Source: Cladosporium sp. IMV 00045
Lineage: Eukaryota > Ascomycota > Dothideomycetes > Cladosporiales > Cladosporiaceae
DNA length: 28,557 nt
Assembly (NCBI GenBank): GCA_001931905.2
Contig: MSJI02000045.1
Span: 1-28,557, forward strand
Direction: 5' to 3'
Below, piece by piece: positions 9,618-16,592 of this stretch. The translations under genes were made by a program, and so were the position numbers. How positions within the stretch are numbered: the stretch's first letter is position 1; each line of letters begins with the position of its first letter. The notes under the pieces were generated by a model. The model was not told the origin of the DNA, did no database searches, and saw only the letters and a list, made by a program, of their open reading frames with translations.

Positions 9618-11498
9618 TTATGTTCTGAACCGGGCTGGTCGGCGCACTGGCCGGCCTTTCGCCGTGGTCGCCTGCTCTACAGGCTCGATGACTACTGGCT
9701 CTCGTAGAGTGTTGGAAACACTCTCAGCAGCTGGTTGTTTCTTTGAGAAGCTTTGCAGTCGCCTGCTCGCAGCCCTCGATTTCATGTCATTCAGTTTCTG
9801 AGCTCTCCTAGCCTCTCGTGACGCCTGTGCTGCGGCCTTCTTCTGGGCTGCAGCTGTCTTGCGAGCAAAAGCAGCTGCAGCTCGTTCGTCTCGTTTCCTC
9901 TGCGCCTCTACCTCCTTCTGCGCCTTCTTCTCAGCCCGTTCTTGAGCCCTGACCTCTTTTTCTTGCTGCGACTTCTTCTTCTCTCGCTCTCTGCTCGATG
10001 CAATGTCTCGCGTCTTCTGGATTTTGGAAGGGCTCATGAACAGCGTCCCAGATGGGCCAGAGGCCCTTAACTCGTCTATAACCTTCCTCTTCCTCTTCTT
10101 CCGCTTGTCCTCTTCGTGAATAGACCCACTTAACTGCTTCACCTTCAGATTTGATAACACAAGCTTGGCCGAGAGTCCGAGCACCGTGTCGCTGAGCCTC
10201 TCCAGCGTCTTCTGCGTCTTGTTGTCGCTGTGTGCCGAGCTGCCGCTGAGGATACCTCTTAACCTCTTCGTCTTCGACGGCGAATCGTATATGCTCGGTG
10301 GACTGTCGCTCCATCGTTGCGTGCTTCGCTGAGACCTGGTCTCAGCTTCCTGAGCCGCAGGGAAGGATTTGAGCACTTTCTGAGGATCCAAAGGCCAGAT
10401 CCCGGTCTTCGACCAAGCTGATGCTATGTTCTTCTTCGTAAAGGCCTTCTCGAAGGCTGGCCAGAAAAGTGAGAAGAAGTCTCGTTTGCTGATGCTCGTG
10501 TGGCCTTCTGACTTCCTGACCAAGTCATCGAGCGCCTGGCTGTAGTAATTGGCCAGTGGGGAAAAGACGCTCACATCTAGAGGCTGCAGCCTGTGTGTAG
10601 AGTGAGGCGGGTAGACAGCAAGCAGGATCTTGTGCTGCTCGCACCAGTTGAGGAACTTCATGTTGACGTGTGAGCCGTGCCCATCAACGAATAAGAGCCT
10701 GTGAGATCGTCTCGCTTTGGACGACGTCTCCTTCTCAAACAGGCCAGTCAGCCAGCTGTAACCAAGATCGTCGCTCGTCCACCCATTAGGCGATGAGGCG
10801 AAGTGGCACTCGTGTTCCTCCGGCTCGAAGTCGTTGAGCCACGTGTCTTGCAAATTACCAGAGATCGCTTTGTAGATTAGAGCTGGCGACAACTTGGTAC
10901 CGTCTGCGCAGATCGTGGCCACAACAGTGATCCACTCTCTGCTACCGTCTTGGCCTGCTTTTGCGAGGCCTCCTCGCTCGTACAGCTCTCGTGCGAAGAT
11001 CCTTCGGGTCTTTTGCAGCTTGCCGATGAGAAAGCCCTTCTCGTCCATGTTGTATATATTGTCACCACTTATCTTGTATTCTTCTACTTTCTGACCAACG
11101 ATGGCGAAATAGTCCTCATAGCTACTTCTGGAGTCAGCTTTGTGGCGTGCGAGGTCGATTGTGTTGAGATATCGGGCATCAAGCCTGTGCTTGTGTCTTG
11201 CGATGAAACGCGAGGACCAGTTCTTGGAAAGCTTCCTCCCACATAGTTCTTGGGCGATATTGGCGACAATTTTGGGTGTAGGTGGAAGACAACGCTCGCA
11301 AAGGTGATGTATGTAGTTTACAAGCTCTTCTTCTTGCTTATCGTTGAGCATTCTCTGAGACTCGTAGCCCCGAGCTCTTGAGGAGGTTTTTGCATGAACA
11401 CGCTTGCTAAGCGCGGATCTGGTAAGCCCGTGCTTTTGCGCGACATCAGATATCTTCAGGCCATCAGAAGACCTTAATTCTGCAAGCGCTATGTCCAT
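9618..11498 (-). CDS. pogo-class DDE transposase (HTH / CENP-B-like / DDE_1)
   Basis: An intronless gene for 626 residues from a true ATG. The N-terminus (about 1-45) is a psq-type helix-turn-helix (LKISDVAQKHGLTRSALSKR). It is followed by a CENP-B-like DNA-binding region (about 50-125, with FIARHKHRL). The catalytic domain has NMDEKG (D152), VDGHGSH (D272) and QPLDVSVF (D308), giving a DD35D spacing typical of pogo/Fot1 transposases. The C-terminal third is Lys/Arg/Glu-rich and probably helical, ending PVRRPARFRT. The product would cut and paste the flanking inverted repeats in the nucleus. The frame has no stop or shift, so this copy may be active or young. Confidence 0.93.
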   Translation of the reverse strand: MDIALAELRSSDGLKISDVAQKHGLTRSALSKRVHAKTSSRARGYESQRMLNDKQEEELVNYIHHLCERCLPPTPKIVANIAQELCGRKLSKNWSSRFIARHKHRLDARYLNTIDLARHKADSRSSYEDYFAIVGQKVEEYKISGDNIYNMDEKGFLIGKLQKTRRIFARELYERGGLAKAGQDGSREWITVVATICADGTKLSPALIYKAISGNLQDTWLNDFEPEEHECHFASSPNGWTSDDLGYSWLTGLFEKETSSKARRSHRLLFVDGHGSHVNMKFLNWCEQHKILLAVYPPHSTHRLQPLDVSVFSPLANYYSQALDDLVRKSEGHTSISKRDFFSLFWPAFEKAFTKKNIASAWSKTGIWPLDPQKVLKSFPAAQEAETRSQRSTQRWSDSPPSIYDSPSKTKRLRGILSGSSAHSDNKTQKTLERLSDTVLGLSAKLVLSNLKVKQLSGSIHEEDKRKKRKRKVIDELRASGPSGTLFMSPSKIQKTRDIASSREREKKKSQQEKEVRAQERAEKKAQKEVEAQRKRDERAAAAFARKTAAAQKKAAAQASREARRAQKLNDMKSRAASRRLQSFSKKQPAAESVSNTLREPVVIEPVEQATTAKGRPVRRPARFRT

Positions 11499-11550
11499 TG
11501 AGTCGCGGCCGTTGAGATATCACGTAGAGAAGAGGGCGCGTTGGTGTCGC

Positions 11551-11596
11551 GTCAAGCGTGCCTGAGGTGTGTCCGTGCCTGAGGTGGGAAGCTTGT
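11551..11596 (-). repeat. Right terminal inverted repeat with two nested units
   Basis: On the minus strand this end reads AAGCTTCCCACCTCAGG, then one full 17-bp unit (11569-11585, with GGACAC where the left end has GTCCAC), a second partial unit (11557-11568), and CTTGAC (11551-11556). It mirrors the left end but is one unit shorter. Confidence 0.8.
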
Positions 11597-12592
11597 TACA
11601 ACCCACAGCAAAACAGCTTGCCGGGCTGAGCGAGTGGAACAACAAATTCGACAAAAATGAGAAAGATCACACGACGGAGAGCTATGTGTCTGACTGTTTT
11701 TCATCGGATGACGATTCCTTCTGGTGGTAATGATGTCAGACGTTGTCCATGTGGTAGCGAACCGGTTAGGCAGAGAGTCAAGATCATGGGATCAGTAGGC
11801 GACAGCAAAGGCGTTGATGGTGGACGTGGTTTGGAGTACCATGTCCATTAGGCTGGATTCATTAGTGGTTAGAGCACAGCTTAGGCATTCGCTTTGGATG
11901 GTACTACTCAACAATGGATTAGGTTTCCGGATCGAGTACAAGTCTTTGTTTCTTTCATTCTTAGAGCAGTGCTCAAACACCTACGAAGAGTACCTTATGA
12001 TATCCACTAGATCACCCAGCAAAGTCACTCTGAGATGACCAGGAGACCAGAGAGCAGCGATTGGTGTTGCGAAACGTATTGCTTCCGCGTACGCGCTTGT
12101 CAATGAGGCTACCGGCCTGTGGCATGAGCAAGAAGGTCAGTTGTTGCGGCCATATGCGGATACCAGCCGGAGGGCGTTGAGCCCAACGTCCGTGGCGCCT
12201 TGATTGAAGGCGGGTTGGCGAGCAGGATTGTAAGACAAAAGAACGCTGCGAGAACACACATCAAAGTCGTAGAGGAACGTCGAGAGGATAGCCGACTACA
12301 ACTATAGCGTGATGAAACAAGAGAAAAGGGGGGAAGAACAGTAGGTCTGACGCTTCGTCGAGCGAATGGCATACCTCCGCACATGCTGTCCGCGCGCTCA
12401 CGACTACCAACGAGCTCTTCGTGAAGACCTTAATTTCTGAGCGGTCAACAGCCGCCGCGAAACTCCTGCCCAACCCTTTCCGGTACTTATATGTGTCTCA
12501 CGACCATCCTGCAGCGCACGTATTGTGGGAGTCTGTAATTCTTTTCGAGAAGACTCATTTAAGGGCGTCTATATTCAATGCACATGTAGGCA
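11597..12592. other. Gene-poor stretch with possible decayed coding sequence
   Basis: About 1 kb between the transposon and the kinase-like gene. I searched the minus strand for the missing N-terminal half of the dehydrogenase and found none. On the plus strand, 12055-12300 reads as protein-like sequence only if the frame changes near 12170: one frame gives IGVAKRIASAYALVNEATGLW, the next gives VRGALIEGGLASRIV. This could be a frame-shifted relic, but I do not recognise it. Confidence 0.35.
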
Positions 12593-14794
12593 TCATACCT
12601 TAAGACGTGATCGTTTTATCGGATTGTCCATTGACTCACTTTTCCTCTTAGGAATTCCAATGTGCTTTTTAGTCAACTCAGACTTGTGGAAGTCAATTAG
12701 GAGCACGCGATTGAGTTCCGAGTTCCACAACGTGTTTGGAGGTCGGACGTCGCCATGACGGACACCCAGCTTGTGGATCTTGCCGTGTGACCTCTTCACG
12801 GCGTAGAGCTTTGTCTCCCACTGTGATTCGGCAAGAGGCTCTCCTCCCCACGCCATCAGCAGCATATGCTGGATTTCGCCGGCGCCGTGGAGGAAGTAAC
12901 TTTGCGCCATGTCGATAGCCCCAAGGAATACTGGGACGGCAGAGCCTTGCACGCTGTCGAGAATCTTGTAGAACATCGCCTCGCGAGAGACTATGTGCCA
13001 CAGGCTAGAGGTTGTCCCTTTGCCGACAAACGTGTACCCGTAAGATTCACAGCGCAGCTTGAACGGGGCTCCAGTCCTACCACACTCTCCGAATGGCTCG
13101 CAGTTGTGATCCACGTCCTTGTCCAGTTGTTGCTTGAGATTATGCACCATTTCGGGAGTGGTCACCAAGTGCTTATCGGTTTCCTGGCCTCTGCGGTGGT
13201 TGGACACATTGGGACAAGCATTATCCAGTGGCAAATCATGTTTGAGGCCAAGCAAACACCTCTGAGTACAGAATTGTGATGCCTCATGCTTTCTTTGCTG
13301 CCCTTCGGTCTGGCGTGACGACATAGCACCTTGATCTCGAGGCTGCGGCGGCGATGAGGCGACTTGACTGTAATTCCGCTTGTGCTTCTGACGGGGGGCG
13401 GCGGCTCTCGACTCCGCATCGGGTGAGTCCGAGGATTCGTTCCGTTCAACAGCGCTCGGTGAAGGTGTGCAGGCCGGGTGCAAGCGTGTGTTGCGTCGCC
13501 TACCGCCTTGTTCGGGAGATTCAATGGGTGATGAAGGTACATATTCTGAACCTGGTGGTGTCTGATTCAGCTGGTCGTCGGGTATCAGCGCCCGCGTGTG
13601 CTCGAAGTTCGTCTCCCACACATGTACCACTTCCTTGGCCCTGTTCCGCCATCCGTTGCTTCGCAGAGGTGTGATGCAGCTCATCAGGCTTAGGCACAGC
13701 AGTCTGGCAACGGCCGTCACGGGCTGTAGGGCACTCGCATCGCCCAAAGACTGCACATCCTCCTTGGGCACGCAAAGGCGATAGTACAGTGTGGTCGGCT
13801 CTTCCTCCGGCACGTAAAGGAAGACCAGCGCTATGCCTGTAGACAGACACGAATACGTCAACCCTTCTTGTATCATGACGTGATACTCCTGCACAATCGC
13901 AGCCCCTGTCAGCCGCGCTGCATTATACCTCAGCTTTTCCGCCATGTCCGTGGGTATGGTCTCGGAGTGAACTATCTCTTCCCAAAAATCCATCGGTCGC
14001 AGGCCAGCACACAAGTTCTCCGTCGACAGTTTGTGCGGTGGCTTATATTCAACGGTCATCAACAAGGTGCTCGTATTTCCATCCAAGCGATGTACACAGA
14101 ACTGGTCGGGCTGCATCCTGCCCGATGTGGTGTCTCTCTCGCGAGCTTCAGCGGCCTCTTCGTCGAGGGCGTTTGCGTGACTGTCAAAGCGGAAGCCGTT
14201 ACCAAGATGGAACTCTTCACGAGCTGCAGGATTCTGGCAGAGCGCAGAGACAATGTCATGGACGTGACGATCCTTTCCGTACCGCTCCACTCCTTCCAGA
14301 TCCTTTTCACTGCTGAGGGGTCGCGAGCACAGAGATCGTCCAAGGTCTTGCAGTGCGAGTAGAGGGGAGAACAGCCGCGGCGCGTCCGCTCCAGCAGGCT
14401 GCAAGTAACTGCGGACTATGTTGTAGACCTCGTTTTGTCGGGCGTCGAAATCGGTCCACTCGCGGAATGTGGTGGGGCAGTACTTCCCAGTCGGCGCTGG
14501 AATGCTGCCTTTCGTGGAGCGAGACGGGCATGCAACTCGCAAAGGCTCGCACAGTAGCCTGTGACAAGCGACCATGTATTCATCAAAAGTTGTTTCCCGA
14601 GTCAGCTCTCTCGCCTGCTCTCGTTCTTCTTCTGCTTGCCGCTGCTGTTCTTCCGCTTGTCGCTGTTGCTCTTCTGCTTGTCGTTGTTGTTCTTCTGCTT
14701 GTCGTTGTTGTTCTTCCGCACGCCTCTGCCCCTGCCGTGCCTCTTCAAGCTCTTGGAGCAAGGCTTCGTAGTCGACTACGTTCCGACCGGCCAT
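12593..14794 (-). CDS. Coiled-coil protein with C-terminal kinase-like domain
   Basis: An intronless frame of 733 residues from ATG at 14794. The N-terminus (about 20-65) is a coiled coil of repeated EEQQRQA. The middle has an uncharacterised conserved-looking domain and a low-complexity Ser/Pro-rich linker (about 430-510). The C-terminal domain begins near FCTQRCLLGL. It has a glycine-loop-like VGKGTTSSLW and a catalytic-loop motif RHGDVRPPNTLWN (D682, N687), then LLIDFH (D701) in the place of DFG. This matches the protein-kinase/aminoglycoside-phosphotransferase fold as found in multicopy ascomycete families. The tail is basic (KRSRLKV), possibly nuclear. The HGD..N and IDF residues are present, so activity is possible. 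The substrate is unknown, and such families often expand near transposons. Confidence 0.8.
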   Translation of the reverse strand: MAGRNVVDYEALLQELEEARQGQRRAEEQQRQAEEQQRQAEEQQRQAEEQQRQAEEEREQARELTRETTFDEYMVACHRLLCEPLRVACPSRSTKGSIPAPTGKYCPTTFREWTDFDARQNEVYNIVRSYLQPAGADAPRLFSPLLALQDLGRSLCSRPLSSEKDLEGVERYGKDRHVHDIVSALCQNPAAREEFHLGNGFRFDSHANALDEEAAEARERDTTSGRMQPDQFCVHRLDGNTSTLLMTVEYKPPHKLSTENLCAGLRPMDFWEEIVHSETIPTDMAEKLRYNAARLTGAAIVQEYHVMIQEGLTYSCLSTGIALVFLYVPEEEPTTLYYRLCVPKEDVQSLGDASALQPVTAVARLLCLSLMSCITPLRSNGWRNRAKEVVHVWETNFEHTRALIPDDQLNQTPPGSEYVPSSPIESPEQGGRRRNTRLHPACTPSPSAVERNESSDSPDAESRAAAPRQKHKRNYSQVASSPPQPRDQGAMSSRQTEGQQRKHEASQFCTQRCLLGLKHDLPLDNACPNVSNHRRGQETDKHLVTTPEMVHNLKQQLDKDVDHNCEPFGECGRTGAPFKLRCESYGYTFVGKGTTSSLWHIVSREAMFYKILDSVQGSAVPVFLGAIDMAQSYFLHGAGEIQHMLLMAWGGEPLAESQWETKLYAVKRSHGKIHKLGVRHGDVRPPNTLWNSELNRVLLIDFHKSELTKKHIGIPKRKSESMDNPIKRSRLKV
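14626..14720 (-). repeat. 21-bp tandem repeat encoding EEQQRQA
   Basis: About four near-identical 21-bp units inside the kinase-like gene encode the heptad EEQQRQA. Unit number could vary between strains by slippage, changing coiled-coil length without breaking the frame. Confidence 0.85.
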
Positions 14795-15530
14795 TGTGTT
14801 GGGATGAGGATGCCAGGAATAGCGTCGGGTGCAAACTCAGGTCACTGCAGTGAGAGGCGCTGGAGATCCCATTTGAGCAGCTCCCTCGAGAAAGACCAAT
14901 GGAACGTTGCATATGTGATGCGGCTTTGCGTCTCAGAGGTCGTTCATGACCTTGAAAGAGGGACAAGCGTTTCATGCCCGGCACGTGCGTTCTGGGAGGT
15001 GAGCGCGTGTCCTTGCGCGCGCTTGAACTCGCGAGTTCTCCCCCGCGCTTTAGCGCGCATGGGCGCATCGGCCTGATCGTCATCATGCCTAGTCAAGTCA
15101 AACGTCAAGACACGGTGGATGATGTGAATTTCTGCTTGACAAACCTTGCTCGGCTCCAGTATTACGCATTTGCGTATTACCAGTGCATCATAGTTCGCAC
15201 AGCGTTACCCAAAGCTGAACACAAGGACGTTTGTTTGGTATCGATGCGCAAGGCAGCAATTTTCTTGAAGGGAAGCACCTCCAGAGGTCAGCCATTAGTG
15301 CACATTATCTGCCAACCAATGGCGTATTCTGTCACCTGAGGCGACCTTTCCTCGCCCATCCCTTTCACGAAGACCCTCCGACCCCGCCAAGACTATTAAG
15401 TTAGTCCCTGTAGCTTGCGCTGCGTGAGACTCGTTCAGACCAACCCCGCCCGGGTCGCTGTTGGCTCGTGCTCATATCCGACTCTCAGAAACATTAATGC
15501 TTCGCGTTTCACGCAGCATAATGGAGTGAC
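14795..15530. other. Intergenic, no gene seen
   Basis: Upstream region of the kinase-like gene and 3' flank of the CX2C protein gene. A plus-strand frame of 121 codons (14974-15339) is open but has no domain and partly overlaps the expected promoter. No RNA gene or repeat was recognised. Confidence 0.4.
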
Positions 15531-16035
15531 TTAGGCCCCGACATGTTTGATATTCATCTTCAAGTCTTCGATGTCGACTCGCCCATATGCGTCATTCTCA
15601 TCCTCATCCCAAAGATCCTGCCTCCACGTAGTTCAGGATCTCCACCCACCTTTCCCCTCCTGCCTCCGTTACCTTCCCGCTCCTCACTCTCGTGCATTCC
15701 ACGTGCTCGCGCAGCAGCTCCTTCCTGTCCAACACTCCCTCCGTCCTGATCATCTGTGTCACCCAGCCTCGGTCCTTGCACGTTTGTTCAATCGCCCGGT
15801 ACCCCGGCGTCGCCGCCGTGTTCTCACGTTGTATCCGCATGCCTCCCCTCTGCTCTGCACCTGACCTCTTTTGCTCTGCTCTCTCGCAACCTCCGCACAC
15901 TGGCCACACGAATCCCCCAATCTGCACACGCACCCTGCTTTTCCGATCTGCGGCCGTCTCGTCGTTATCCAGTAGTGCCTTCCGCGCGCAGGACATGCAG
16001 AAAACCCATAGTCGTCCTTCCACCACACTTCCCAT
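15531..16035 (-). CDS. Small uncharacterised protein with two CX2C pairs
   Basis: Two exons, 15673-16035 and 15531-15617, flank a 55-nt intron (15618-15672; GTAACG donor, CTGAAC branch-like site, GGCAG acceptor). Splicing avoids a stop and adds an acidic tail (DLWDEDENDAYGRVDIEDLK), giving 149 residues. Cys13/Cys16 (CMSC) and Cys47/Cys50 (CGGC) could bind one zinc ion as a four-cysteine ribbon. A basic middle part and the acidic tail follow. I chose the ATG at 16035 because the first upstream in-frame codons are non-ATG after a TGA stop; an extra 5' exon is possible. I do not recognise the family. It is transcribed in the same direction as both neighbours. Confidence 0.55.
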
Positions 16036-16281
16036 GGGCACACTGCTGTCGCCTTGAAGCACGCTCTTCACAACTTGATCTCGTCTCGCTTTAACCTTTC
16101 GTAGCACAGGTTTTGCGCATAGCCTTTCTCAGCCGTGCATGATAGAACTAACACAGGACTTTTGTCTGCCCGTCCCCACTTATTCTAGGCGACCAGTGAT
16201 AAGATTGTGAAGAAGGCAGGACAATACAAGACAATACAAGAGGTGTGACCTGCCAATTAAAATGCACCAAACATCTTAGTA

Positions 16282-16289
16282 TCACGTGA
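16282..16289. promoter_or_regulatory. TCACGTGA box
   Basis: This palindromic 8-mer has the CACGTG core bound by bHLH factors of the Cbf1/Pho4 type. A second identical box lies at 16355-16362, on the other side of the 44-bp palindrome and sharing its last T. Use as a regulatory site is inferred. Confidence 0.35.
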
Positions 16290-16311
16290 GAGGGTCTTCA
16301 TCCAAAACAGA

Positions 16312-16355
16312 ATGCCAAGAGATCCAGGAATCATGATTCCTGGATCTCTTGGCAT
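16312..16355. repeat. Perfect 44-bp palindrome
   Basis: Two 22-bp arms with no spacer, centred between 16333 and 16334. The left arm begins ATGCCAAGAG and runs to GGAATCA, and the right arm is its exact reverse complement. It could extrude a cruciform, be two transposon ends joined head to head, or act as a symmetric protein-binding site. Perfect, spacer-free palindromes of this size are unlikely by chance and unstable, so it may be recent. Confidence 0.95.
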
Positions 16356-16592
16356 CACGTGAAGGGGCAATGTTGGGAGCAAAGGCATACACGGGTACGC
16401 AGTTTGTGCATGGTGTATGTCAGGACAATGTAACAATCTACCAGACTATGCTATCGGCAGGGGTTTACTACCATCTGGCGGAGAGGACCGAGGACCCCGA
16501 TGCAAGATCGATAGCACAATCTAGAAAAATAACTCGAATCAAACACAGGTTTGCAGCCATAGGGATATGTTAGCTACATGGAAAACCGCGCT

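Larger units (their letters stand above)
9441..11596 (-). mobile_element. pogo/Fot1-class DNA transposon, apparently intact
   Basis: An element of about 2.16 kb with inverted ends surrounding one transposase gene. The ends share AAGCTT(TC)CCCACCTCAGGCACG and then CTTGAC further in. TA dinucleotides lie outside both ends (9439-9440 and 11597-11598), as expected for Tc1/mariner/pogo insertion, though the exact outer border is uncertain by a few bases. It sits in or at the intron of a short-chain dehydrogenase gene. Confidence 0.8.
16036..16592. other. Intergenic region holding a long palindrome and two TCACGTGA boxes
   Basis: About 560 bp between the 862-residue gene and the CX2C gene, both on the minus strand, so this is the likely promoter region of the CX2C gene. 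It has a 10-bp tandem duplication (ACAATACAAG at 16221-16230 and 16231-16240), a CCAAT motif (near 16254) and the palindrome listed separately. Confidence 0.5.

Noticed and set aside
14561..15076. Plus-strand frame rich in Leu/Phe/Cys that looks like membrane segments
   Set aside because: It is the antisense of the EEQQRQA repeat of the kinase-like gene.
16282..16362. CRISPR-like or phage-type attachment site at the palindrome
   Set aside because: There is no spaced repeat series, and the window is eukaryotic.
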